A stretch of DNA of 14,974 nt from HGM13006 sp964514175 (GTDB lineage Bacteria > Bacillota > Clostridia > Oscillospirales > Oscillospiraceae). The position numbers and the translations under genes were made by a program. Below are positions 5,496-13,184 of this stretch, piece after piece; position 1 is the stretch's first letter, and the number at the start of each line of letters is the position of its first letter. Under the pieces are notes generated by a model. The model saw only the letters and a list, made by a program, of their open reading frames with translations, was not told the DNA's origin and searched no databases. The stretch is from NCBI GenBank assembly GCA_964514175.1, contig CAZEPQ010000042.1, positions 1 through 14,974 on the forward strand. The letters are read 5' to 3'.

Positions 5496-6437
5496 ATGTC
5501 CATGTATACAGTATCCCTCCAACACCTGAGCAAGGAATTCAAGCTGGAGATGCTCTACGAGTCCTCCGACTTTGAAAAAATACAGATCACCGTAGAAGAT
5601 GTAAACCGCCCCGCATTGCAGCTTTCCGGCTTCTTCGAGCACTTCGAGCCCGCCCGGATCCAGGTCATCGGCCTGGTGGAGGACACCTATCTGGCAGGGC
5701 TCACCCCGGAGCAGCGGGTGGTCACCTTTGACCGTCTGTTTTCCTACCGTCCCCCGGCGTTGATCTACGCCCGTGGTCTACAGCCCCACGAAGAATGCCT
5801 GATTATGGCACGTAAGTACAACATCACCATTCTCCGCACCCAGGACACCACCTCTGAGCTGGTCTCCTCCCTGATCGCCACCTTGAAGCACTATTTGGCC
5901 CCCCGTCTGACCCGCCACGGCGTTCTGGTGGAAGTCCACGGCGAAGGTATGCTGCTTCTGGGCGAAAGCGGCGTCGGTAAAAGCGAAGCCGCCATCGAAC
6001 TCATCAAGCGCGGTCACCGTCTCATTGCCGATGACGCTGTGGAGATCAAAAAAGAGGGTGCCTATGTACTCTCCGGCTCCGCGCCGGAGCTGATCCGGCA
6101 TTATATTGAGCTTCGTGGTATCGGTGTCATCAATGTGGCAAAGCTCTTTGGTATGGGTGCAGTCAAGGAATCCTCCAACATCGACATGATCGTAAATCTG
6201 GAAGCATGGCGGGATGACGTGCTCTATGACCGTCTGGGCGTAGAGAGTGAATTTACCACCATTCTGGGTGTAAAGGTCCCCACCATCACCATTCCCGTGA
6301 AACCGGGCCGTAACCTGGCCGTGATCCTGGAGGTGGCAGCCATGAACAACCGCCAGAAAAAGATGGGCTATAACGCCGCTCTGGAATTTACAGAACAAAT
6401 CAACAAGCATTTTGACGCCACCATGGCAATGGATTAA
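5496..6437 (+). CDS. hprK: HPr kinase/phosphorylase
   Basis: A 313-residue bifunctional enzyme, the usual length. It phosphorylates Ser46 of the phosphotransferase protein HPr when glycolytic intermediates are abundant, and removes the phosphate with inorganic phosphate; HPr-Ser-P with CcpA then drives carbon catabolite repression in Firmicutes. The N-terminal regulatory domain covers about residues 1-135. The kinase domain shows the Walker A loop GESGVGKS (156-163), the conserved His of RHGVLVEV (141), IADD (177-180) and the HPrK signature ELRGIGVINV (205-214). The start at 5496 follows AAAGGAG; an in-frame ATG at 5502 is also possible. A MATE exporter follows 60 bases downstream and may be co-transcribed, although a hairpin lies between them. 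The protein is cytosolic and forms hexamers in known relatives. Confidence 0.97.
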   Translation: MSMYTVSLQHLSKEFKLEMLYESSDFEKIQITVEDVNRPALQLSGFFEHFEPARIQVIGLVEDTYLAGLTPEQRVVTFDRLFSYRPPALIYARGLQPHEECLIMARKYNITILRTQDTTSELVSSLIATLKHYLAPRLTRHGVLVEVHGEGMLLLGESGVGKSEAAIELIKRGHRLIADDAVEIKKEGAYVLSGSAPELIRHYIELRGIGVINVAKLFGMGAVKESSNIDMIVNLEAWRDDVLYDRLGVESEFTTILGVKVPTITIPVKPGRNLAVILEVAAMNNRQKKMGYNAALEFTEQINKHFDATMAMD

Positions 6438-6444
6438 AAATATT

Positions 6445-6469
6445 TGGGCGGGAGGACATCTCCCGCCCA
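6445..6469. terminator. Intergenic hairpin between hprK and the MATE gene
   Basis: A perfect stem (GGGCGGGAG at 6446-6454 with CTCCCGCCC at 6460-6468, extended by one T-A pair) with a five-base loop. On the plus strand it has no T-run, so it is more likely an RNA stabiliser or partial terminator setting the hprK to MATE ratio than a full stop. On the minus strand it is followed by a T-rich stretch, but no minus-strand gene ends here. Confidence 0.5.
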
Positions 6470-6497
6470 TTGAAACGCGGTTAAGGAGGCGTTTTCC

Positions 6498-7862
6498 ATG
6501 AAAGCCAAGTCATCCGGAGCGACCCTGCTGACGGAAGGCAATATTCTAAAGAAGCTGGTGGGCTTTGCGGTTCCGATCTTTTTCGGCAATCTGTTCCAGC
6601 AGCTTTATAATACCTGCGACAGCCTCATCGTGGGCAACTTTGTAGGCAGCGAGGCATTGGCGGCAGTCAGTTCCTCCGGCAGCCTCATTTTCCTGATGGT
6701 GGGCCTGTTCCACGGCATCGCCATGGGCGCCGGCGTGGTTATTGCCCGGTATTTTGGTGCCAGAGACAGGGACATGATGCAGCGGGCCATCCACGCCACC
6801 GTATTCTTTGGTCTGGTGGCAGGTATCGCCCTGACGGGCATCGGCATCGCTCTGACGCCCCTGTTGCTTCGATGGATGGGCACCCCGGAATCGGTGCTGC
6901 CCCAGTCTATTCTGTATTTCCGGATATACTTTGCCGGAATTCTGGCTGTGGTCATGTATAACATCGCCGTGGGCATTCTGCAGGCCGTGGGCGATTCCCG
7001 GCACCCCCTGTATTACCTCATCGTATCCTCCTTTGTCAATGTGGCTCTGGATCTGCTGTTTGTTGCAGTCCTGGGCTATGGTGTTGGGGCCGCCGCACTG
7101 GCTACCACCATTGCCCAGACCCTCTCCGCCGTACTGGCCTTCCGGAAGCTCCTTTCCGGAGACACAGAATATCGGATATACATTAAAAAGATTCGTCCCG
7201 ACACCCCCATGCTGAAGCAGATTTTGGGTGTGGGGCTGCCCTCAGGCCTCCAGAACTCCATCATATCCCTGGCAAATGTCATCGTCCAGTCCAACATCAA
7301 TGCCTTCGGCGCCGATGCCATGGCAGGCTGCGGCGTTTATTTCAAGGTGGAAGGCTTCGGCTTCCTGCCGGTGACCTGTTTCGCCATGGCGCTTTCCATC
7401 TTTGTCAGCCAGAACATCGGCGCGGGGCGGCAGGATCGGGCTAAAAAAGGTGCCGTCTACGGCACTCTCTGCTCCATGGCGGTGGCAGAGCTGGTGGGCC
7501 TGACCATCTATCTGCTGGCCCCTCAGATCATTTCGGCCTTCAACCGGGACCCCAATGTGATGTCCTTCGGCATCAGCCAGATCAAGACAGAAACCCTGTT
7601 CTATTTCCTGCTGGCCTTTTCTCACTGCATGGCAGGCATCCTTCGGGGCGCAGGCAGAGCCAAGGTCTCCATGCTGGTGACCCTGATCTGCTGGTGTCTC
7701 ATCCGCATTACATACATTACCCTCACCGTATCCATCATCCCGGACATTCGGGTGGTCTTCTGGGCCTATCCCATTACCTGGACCCTCAGCGGCCTCAGTT
7801 TCATTGTATATATGTCCCGTGGCACCTGGCTCAAGCCGCCGAAAACCGGCTTTGGCTCCTGA
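6498..7862 (+). CDS. MATE family multidrug exporter
   Basis: A 454-residue integral membrane protein with about 12 hydrophobic helices in two homologous halves, the normal size for the family. The N-terminus reads VPIFFGNLFQQLYNTCDSLI followed by VGNFVG, the typical first-helix signature of MATE proteins, and the second half repeats it in the GLPSGLQNSIISLANVIVQ region. Such transporters use a sodium or proton gradient to expel cationic drugs, dyes or metabolites. The sequence is closest in style to the NorM/MepA/DinF-like proteins common in Clostridia; the substrate is not readable. The start at 6498 has AAGGAGG eight bases upstream. It follows hprK by 60 bases with a hairpin between, and is followed by a strong hairpin at 7871-7897. 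Confidence 0.93.
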   Translation: MKAKSSGATLLTEGNILKKLVGFAVPIFFGNLFQQLYNTCDSLIVGNFVGSEALAAVSSSGSLIFLMVGLFHGIAMGAGVVIARYFGARDRDMMQRAIHATVFFGLVAGIALTGIGIALTPLLLRWMGTPESVLPQSILYFRIYFAGILAVVMYNIAVGILQAVGDSRHPLYYLIVSSFVNVALDLLFVAVLGYGVGAAALATTIAQTLSAVLAFRKLLSGDTEYRIYIKKIRPDTPMLKQILGVGLPSGLQNSIISLANVIVQSNINAFGADAMAGCGVYFKVEGFGFLPVTCFAMALSIFVSQNIGAGRQDRAKKGAVYGTLCSMAVAELVGLTIYLLAPQIISAFNRDPNVMSFGISQIKTETLFYFLLAFSHCMAGILRGAGRAKVSMLVTLICWCLIRITYITLTVSIIPDIRVVFWAYPITWTLSGLSFIVYMSRGTWLKPPKTGFGS

Positions 7863-7870
7863 AATGTACC

Positions 7871-7897
7871 AACCCCCACCCGATTTGGGTGGGGGTT
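7871..7897. terminator. Shared hairpin terminator between the convergent MATE and beta-helix genes
   Basis: A perfect 11-base stem (AACCCCCACCC at 7871-7881 with GGGTGGGGGTT at 7887-7897) and a five-base loop fill most of the 42 bases between the two stop codons. Neither side has a long T-run, so termination strength rests on the very GC-rich stem. Its position suggests it works in both directions. Confidence 0.7.
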
Positions 7898-7904
7898 GCG
7901 CTTA

Positions 7905-9350
7905 TTATGCAGTCTTCACAACCAGCTTACCACCGGAGGGCAGGATCAACTCTTTGGCCTCGCCGCCCACTGCCTGGATGGTAACACCGGGGAGGGCGTC
8001 GATCTGACCGATCTTCACATCGCCGTTCAGCACCACCTTGGAGTCTGCGGCAGCAGTCCACAGGCTTGCCTCGTCCATACTCAGCAGCACACCGCCGGTA
8101 ATGGCACCGGTGAGCTTGGTGTTCTCCAGCTTCACGGTCATGCGGCGGTTGGGATCCTCATGGAGAATGGAGTTGTTGCTCTCCATATTCTTCACAGTGA
8201 CATGAACGCCGTATACGTTCTTACCTTCCGCATTGGGTGCGCAGGGATCGTCATTGACACGGGACTTCAGCAGCACGCCAGCCTTGGAATTCACCTTCAC
8301 ACCGTCAAACAGCACATCTGCATTGCAGCTCTTGCAGATCACAGCAACATCGTCGCACTGATAGCTGCCGCCGGTGATGGCAATGTCGGAAACCTGGGTC
8401 AGAATGGCCTCTGCCATGGGACCGCCACCGACCACATGGTTCAGCACAATGTAGCTGCCGCACTTGCCGGTACAGTCGTTGAGCTTCACGCCGGACTCAC
8501 CTGCCACAATGGCTGCCATATTCTGAACATCCAGGTTGCAGCGGTTCAGGGTGCAGTAACAGCCAGTATCGGCGTAGGTGCCATAGCCGGAACGGGTGGT
8601 AATGACGTTGCAGTCATTGGCCTCCAGATACACCCGGTCACCGGCAGCATCGGTGGAAAGGGCTGCCCAGGAGTCCGCAATGATGGTGGAATTGTAGAAA
8701 TAGCTCTCGGAGTCCATGACGGTGCAGTGGGTCCGCATATTGCCCTCGATCTCCAGGAACACGGGAGGCTTGGCCATGCCGGGTCCGATGATCCAGGTGA
8801 CTTCCTTCTCGTCCACATTCCAGGGATCGCCGTGGGATACCAGCATGGAATCATAGACCTTCAGCACACTGTTTCCGCCTGCGGAGGTGGCACAGCGCAG
8901 CTTGCCGTCCATGTTGATACGGCAGTCCTTCAGGGTCAGAACCGCGTGATCTTCAACGGCAGCGCCGCTGAGCTTGCCGCCCAGGCCTTGACCTTCGCCG
9001 GAAATGCGGATGTTGGCATGCTCCACGGTGTAGTCGGAGCCTTCGCCGGAAACGTAAATGCCGCCCATATCCTTGCGGTGAATGTTCAGGGTCACATCCT
9101 TGGCGCATGCATCGGTGATTTGGCCGGAAACGGCCTCATCCGTGTTGACCACCTTGCCGTTCTTCACTTCCACAGCGGCAAATTCGGGCCAGCTCTCCGG
9201 CATACCGGGCATACCGCCCTCAGGACCACCAGGACCCTCAGGGCCGCCGGGACCACCGGGGCCTTCCCCTTCGTCCATGGGAGGACCGGACATTTTCATA
9301 TAAGGGCTGCGCACAAAGGTTTCATAAGGAATACCACGAATCAGTTCCAT
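7905..9350 (-). CDS. Cytoplasmic right-handed parallel beta-helix protein, cysteine-rich, with a Gly/Pro-rich N-terminal segment; function unknown
   Basis: A 481-residue protein with no signal peptide or membrane helix. Residues 21-51 are a Gly/Pro/Glu/Met segment that ends in GGMPGMP (45-51), a peptide also found twice in the tannase-like esterase at 2114-3682. From about residue 60 to the end, short beta-strand repeats of the form LxDCxI and VxLENxxL recur every 20-25 residues, the pattern of a pectate-lyase-like beta-helix. There are 14 cysteines, several at equivalent turns (C143, C247, C271, C293), which would stack as a cysteine ladder. Beta-helix proteins include lyases, hydrolases, epimerases and structural proteins, and no catalytic set is recognisable. 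The start at 9350 has AAGAAGGA seven bases upstream. The gene has its own promoter and is convergent with the MATE gene. A link to the esterase through the shared peptide is inferred. Confidence 0.75.
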   Translation of the reverse strand: MELIRGIPYETFVRSPYMKMSGPPMDEGEGPGGPGGPEGPGGPEGGMPGMPESWPEFAAVEVKNGKVVNTDEAVSGQITDACAKDVTLNIHRKDMGGIYVSGEGSDYTVEHANIRISGEGQGLGGKLSGAAVEDHAVLTLKDCRINMDGKLRCATSAGGNSVLKVYDSMLVSHGDPWNVDEKEVTWIIGPGMAKPPVFLEIEGNMRTHCTVMDSESYFYNSTIIADSWAALSTDAAGDRVYLEANDCNVITTRSGYGTYADTGCYCTLNRCNLDVQNMAAIVAGESGVKLNDCTGKCGSYIVLNHVVGGGPMAEAILTQVSDIAITGGSYQCDDVAVICKSCNADVLFDGVKVNSKAGVLLKSRVNDDPCAPNAEGKNVYGVHVTVKNMESNNSILHEDPNRRMTVKLENTKLTGAITGGVLLSMDEASLWTAAADSKVVLNGDVKIGQIDALPGVTIQAVGGEAKELILPSGGKLVVKTA

Positions 9351-9385
9351 AACTGCATCCTTCTTTCTTTGGATTAATATATGTT

Positions 9386-9414
9386 ATTATATTACAAATT
9401 CGCATCCATTTTAA
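9386..9414 (-). promoter_or_regulatory. Promoter of the beta-helix gene
   Basis: On the minus strand TATAAT (9391-9386) is a perfect -10 box; TTAAAA (9414-9409), 17 bases upstream, matches four of six -35 positions. The predicted start near 9379 gives a leader of about 30 bases. Confidence 0.6.
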
Positions 9415-9416
9415 TT

Positions 9417-9489
9417 GTCGTCCTGCCGAAATAAACCCCAATTTGTTGGCAAAAATGGACAAAAAACACCTTTCGGAAGCAGCGACGAC
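9417..9489. repeat. Long imperfect inverted repeat between the divergent beta-helix and ABC promoters
   Basis: GTCGTC (9417-9422), CTG (9423-9425) and CCGAAA (9426-9431) pair with GACGAC (9484-9489), CAG (9480-9482) and TTTCGG (9471-9476). This gives 15 pairs, interrupted by small bulges on one side only, around a 39-base A-rich centre. It lies upstream of both promoters, outside both predicted transcripts, so a DNA role (operator pair, looping) or a decayed element is more likely than an RNA leader. Confidence 0.4.
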
Positions 9490-9535
9490 ACCGATCACAC
9501 GCAATTATATTTAATATCTCCGCAAAAACCGATTC

Positions 9536-9564
9536 TTGCAACACACCTGTCTTTCTGGTAAAAT
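9536..9564 (+). promoter_or_regulatory. Promoter of the ABC exporter operon
   Basis: TTGCAA (9536-9541) and TAAAAT (9559-9564) are spaced by 17 bases, with a TG one base before the -10 box (extended -10). Transcription should start near 9571. That leaves no leader for an ATG at 9573 and supports the TTG start at 9603. Confidence 0.7.
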
Positions 9565-9602
9565 GATAAGGAATGAAACTAAACATGAGAGGAGCGGAGA
9601 AC

Positions 9603-11330
9603 TTGAGAAAGATCATGGAGTATATACGTCCCCATTGGGGCATTATGACCATCGGCCTTGCCATTAAGTTTTTTGCATCCATGATGGATCTGGTGATCCC
9701 ATCCATTCTGGAGAAGATCATCGACGATGTGGTACCCCAAAAGGATCCTCGTCAAATATTCTTCTGGGGAGGCATTATGGTGCTCTGCGCCCTGCTGTCC
9801 ATCACATCCAACATCACAGCAAACCGAATGGCAGCCAAAAGCGCCGGAAAAGTAACTCTGGCCCTGCGGCACGATCTATTTTCCAAGGTGTCACACCTGT
9901 CCGCAGGGCAGACGGATGACTTCACCATCGCCTCCCTGGTCTCCCGCCTCACCTCCGACACCTACAATGTCAACGAAATGGTGTCCCGGGTCCAGCGCAT
10001 GGGCGTCCGTGCCCCCATTCTGCTCATCGGCGGCATTCTCATCACCGCCACCATGGACCCGGTGCTGACTCTGGTGCTGGTGGCTACGCTGCCATTTATC
10101 TTCCTGGTGGTGCTGGGTGTATCCAAAATCTCTATTCCCCTGTACACCTACACCCAATCCGTTCTGGATAAGCTGGTGGAAACGGTGCAGGAAAACGTCA
10201 CCGGTGTCCGTGTCATCAAGGCCCTGTCCAAGACGGAATATGAGAAGAACCGCTTCGACAGCGTCAACGAGACCCTTTCCGTCTCGGAGCAGAAGGCCAG
10301 TGCGGTTATGGCAATCTCCAACCCCACCACGACTCTGATCCTGAATCTGGGCCTCTGCGCCGTGGTTCTGGTGGGTGCTTACCGGGTCAACAGCGGTCAG
10401 GCTCAGCCCGGCGCCATCATTGCGTTTTTGAGCTATTTCACCATTATTCTCAACGCCATGCTGGGCGTCACCCGAATTTTCACCCTCTGCGCCAAGGGTG
10501 CCGCCTCCGCAGGCCGTATCCAGGAGGTGCTGAACGCACCGGAGGACATGGTACCGGAGGACCTTCCCGGCATTGAGACCGAAAGCAAGCTGGTCTTTGA
10601 CCATGTTTCCTTTTCCTATCACAAGAATCGGGACAATCTGACCGACGTGAGCTTTTCCCTGGGCAAAGGCCAGACCCTGGGCATCATCGGCACCACCGGC
10701 AGCGGCAAAAGTACCCTGATCCAGCTCTTGATCCGATTCTACGATCCGGATTCCGGCAATATTTACATCGACGGCAAAAATATTCGCTCCGTGTCCCGGA
10801 AGGAACTGGCTGAAAAATTCGGCATGGCCTTCCAAAATGACTTCTGGATGGCAGACACCATCCGTGAAAACGTGAACTACGGCAGAAATCTCTCTGACGA
10901 AGCCATTCTCCGTGCCCTAGAGCACGCCCAGGCCATGGAATTTGTCAATTCCAAGCCCGATGGCTGGAATCACATGCTCACCGTCCGGGGCACCAACCTG
11001 TCCGGCGGTCAGAAGCAGCGTCTTCTCATTGCCCGTGCCCTGGCAGGAAACCCAGATATTCTCATTCTGGACGATTCCTCCAGCGCTCTGGACTACAAGA
11101 CCGACGCTGCCCTTCGCCGCTGTCTCAATCGCTGCTATCCCGATACCACCAAGGTGATCATAGCACAGCGAATCTCTGCCATTTCCCATGCGGATCTGAT
11201 TCTGGTGCTGGATGATGGTCAGGTGGTAGGCTGCGGCACCCACAACGAGCTGCTGGAGACCTGCGAAATGTACGCAGTCATTGCGGAAAATCAGATGTCT
11301 CTGAAGGGAGGCGAAGCTGATGCGGAGTAA
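9603..11330 (+). CDS. ABC exporter half-transporter, subunit with the degenerate ATP site
   Basis: A 575-residue half-transporter: six membrane helices (about residues 10-300) then one nucleotide-binding domain. Visible motifs are Walker A GTTGSGKST (363-371), the canonical signature LSGGQ (466-470) and Walker B ILILD. The residue after Walker B is Asp491 in place of the catalytic Glu, and the switch His is Gln522 (IAQRIS). These two changes mark the non-hydrolysing partner in heterodimeric exporters such as TM287/288, BmrCD and LmrCD. Its partner is the next gene, overlapping by 11 bases. The chosen start is TTG at 9603, eight bases after AGAGGAG (9588-9594); ATGs at 9573 and 9585 are poorly spaced and 9573 sits at the predicted transcription start. 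Likely cargo is drugs, lipids or peptides; nothing nearby identifies it. Confidence 0.93.
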   Translation: MRKIMEYIRPHWGIMTIGLAIKFFASMMDLVIPSILEKIIDDVVPQKDPRQIFFWGGIMVLCALLSITSNITANRMAAKSAGKVTLALRHDLFSKVSHLSAGQTDDFTIASLVSRLTSDTYNVNEMVSRVQRMGVRAPILLIGGILITATMDPVLTLVLVATLPFIFLVVLGVSKISIPLYTYTQSVLDKLVETVQENVTGVRVIKALSKTEYEKNRFDSVNETLSVSEQKASAVMAISNPTTTLILNLGLCAVVLVGAYRVNSGQAQPGAIIAFLSYFTIILNAMLGVTRIFTLCAKGAASAGRIQEVLNAPEDMVPEDLPGIETESKLVFDHVSFSYHKNRDNLTDVSFSLGKGQTLGIIGTTGSGKSTLIQLLIRFYDPDSGNIYIDGKNIRSVSRKELAEKFGMAFQNDFWMADTIRENVNYGRNLSDEAILRALEHAQAMEFVNSKPDGWNHMLTVRGTNLSGGQKQRLLIARALAGNPDILILDDSSSALDYKTDAALRRCLNRCYPDTTKVIIAQRISAISHADLILVLDDGQVVGCGTHNELLETCEMYAVIAENQMSLKGGEADAE

Positions 11331-13140
11331 TTTCGGACAAAAAGGCCCCCGCAGCAACGACATGACCGGTGACCGCCGTGTTCAGGGAAAAACGCCTGTC
11401 CATAAAAAATACATTCTGACCCGACTTTGGGGCTATCTGTCCCGACACAAGCTGTTCCTGCTGCTGGCTGCCGTTTTGGCAGTTTCCAGCAACCTGTTGG
11501 GGCTTCTGGGCCCCAACCTGTCCGGCAAGGCCATTGACGCCATCGGTTTAGGCGCCGGGCAGGCAGACTTCCCCACGGTATTTAAGCTGGTGGGGCTAAT
11601 GGTCCTGAGCTATGTGGTCTCTGGCCTGCTGAGCTACGGCCTCCAACTGCTCATGGTGACACTGACCCGCAAGGTGGTGTCCCGGATGCGTGGAGATGTA
11701 TTCCATCAGCTCCTGAAGTTGCCGGTGAAATTCTTTGATGGCCACCAGACCGGCGACATCATCTCCATCATTTCCTATGATATCGACACCGTCAATGCCT
11801 CTCTGTCCTCGGATTTTGTTCAGGTAGTACAGAGCGCCATCACCGTAGTTGGAAGCCTCTTTATGATGTTGACCATCGCCCCCTCTCTGGTGCTGATCTT
11901 CGTGGTAACTGTCCCCTGTTCCATTCTTTTGACCCGGTTCATCACCAAAAAGGTCCGCCCCCTGTTCCGCAAGCGTTCCGCCTCCCTGGGTGAGCTGAAC
12001 GGTTACGTGGAGGAAATGCTCTCCGGTCAGAAGACCACACGAGCCTATCATCAGGAGGCCACGGTAATTGCGGGCTTTGACAAAATGAACGAAATTGCCG
12101 TCAATGCCTACACCAACGCGGAATACTACGGCACCATGAACGGCCCCTCGGTGAACTTTATCAACAACATCTCCCTGGCCCTGATCAGCGTGTTTGGAGC
12201 CCTGCAATACCTCTCCGGCGGCATTGGCCTGGGCGATATTTCTTCCTTTGTACTGTACTCCAGAAAGTTCTCCGGCCCCATCAACGAGACCGCAAACATC
12301 ATCTCCGAGCTGCAATCCGCCATGGCAGCAGCCGAGCGTGTTTTCCGCCTTATCGACGAACTGCCAGAGAAGCCCGACGATGAAGCCGCCCAGGTCCTGG
12401 CGGATGTATATGGAAATGTGGCTCTTAAAAACGTGGACTTCGGCTACACCCCGGAAAAGCAGATTTTGAAGGACTTTTCCCTGGATGCCCCCGCAGGCAG
12501 CCTCATCGCCATCGTAGGCCCCACCGGTGCGGGAAAAACCACCATCATCAACCTGCTCATGCGGTTCTATGACAAGGATTCCGGCACCATCAACGTGGAC
12601 GGCAAGGAGATCACTGGCCTGACCCGTGATTCCCTTCGGAAGGCCTACACCATGGTGCTCCAGGACACCTGGCTGTTCCACGGCACCATCTATGACAACA
12701 TTGCCTACGGCAAACCCGGCGTCACTCGTGAGGACGTGGTGAAAGCCGCCAAGGCCGCTCAGATCCACGGCTTCATTGAACGGCTCCCTCAAGGCTATGA
12801 TACCGTCCTCACCGGCGGCGGCAGCGGCATTTCCGCAGGCCAGAAGCAGCTTCTCACCATTGCCCGTGCCATGCTCCAGGACGGCAGTATGCTAATCTTG
12901 GACGAAGCCACCTCCAATGTGGACACCCAGACGGAGATCCGTATTCAGAAGGCCATGCGAGAGCTGATGAAGGACAAAACCTGCTTTGTCATTGCCCATC
13001 GACTCTCCACCATCCGCAGAGCGGACAACATTCTGGTGGTCCGTGATGGACAGGTGGTGGAACAGGGTACCCATCAGCAGCTCATTGAGCAAAACGGTTT
13101 CTACGCCGAACTGTATCAGACCCAGTTTGAAAGCACATAA
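11320..13140 (+). CDS. ABC exporter half-transporter, subunit with the catalytic ATP site
   Basis: A 606-residue half-transporter, the partner of the preceding gene. A polar N-terminal extension of about 35 residues precedes six membrane helices (to about 330), then the nucleotide-binding domain. Walker A is GPTGAGKTT (400-408), Walker B is followed by the catalytic Glu529 (LILDEATSNVD) and the switch His560 is present (IAHRLST). Its signature is ISAGQ (504-508) instead of LSGGQ. In the head-to-tail dimer this altered signature faces the degenerate Walker motifs of the first subunit, while its intact Walker motifs face that subunit's LSGGQ, giving one weak and one active site. The ATG at 11320 overlaps the upstream stop by 11 bases, with GGGAGG eight bases before it, so translation is coupled and equal amounts are expected. 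A strong terminator ends the operon. Confidence 0.95.
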   Translation: MRSNFGQKGPRSNDMTGDRRVQGKTPVHKKYILTRLWGYLSRHKLFLLLAAVLAVSSNLLGLLGPNLSGKAIDAIGLGAGQADFPTVFKLVGLMVLSYVVSGLLSYGLQLLMVTLTRKVVSRMRGDVFHQLLKLPVKFFDGHQTGDIISIISYDIDTVNASLSSDFVQVVQSAITVVGSLFMMLTIAPSLVLIFVVTVPCSILLTRFITKKVRPLFRKRSASLGELNGYVEEMLSGQKTTRAYHQEATVIAGFDKMNEIAVNAYTNAEYYGTMNGPSVNFINNISLALISVFGALQYLSGGIGLGDISSFVLYSRKFSGPINETANIISELQSAMAAAERVFRLIDELPEKPDDEAAQVLADVYGNVALKNVDFGYTPEKQILKDFSLDAPAGSLIAIVGPTGAGKTTIINLLMRFYDKDSGTINVDGKEITGLTRDSLRKAYTMVLQDTWLFHGTIYDNIAYGKPGVTREDVVKAAKAAQIHGFIERLPQGYDTVLTGGGSGISAGQKQLLTIARAMLQDGSMLILDEATSNVDTQTEIRIQKAMRELMKDKTCFVIAHRLSTIRRADNILVVRDGQVVEQGTHQQLIEQNGFYAELYQTQFEST

Positions 13141-13145
13141 AATTG

Positions 13146-13184
13146 GCTGCGGTTCCTTCCTTTCGAAGAGAACCGCAGCTTTTT
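13146..13184 (+). terminator. Rho-independent terminator of the ABC exporter operon
   Basis: A perfect 10-base stem (GCTGCGGTTC at 13146-13155 with GAACCGCAGC at 13170-13179) with a 14-base loop is followed by five T at 13180-13184. The T-run overlaps the first two bases of the stop codon of the convergent gene at 13183-13707. On the minus strand the stem is followed by CAATTTT, so it may serve both genes. Confidence 0.92.

Noticed and set aside
7896..9377. Long plus-strand open frame opposite the beta-helix gene
   Set aside because: The minus-strand frame has a promoter, a ribosome binding site and a repeat structure typical of a beta-helix. The plus frame starts inside the terminator hairpin region and has none of these.
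11596..12792. Long minus-strand open frame (398 codons) inside the second ABC gene
   Set aside because: It lies wholly opposite a canonical ABC exporter with all motifs intact, so it is a shadow frame.
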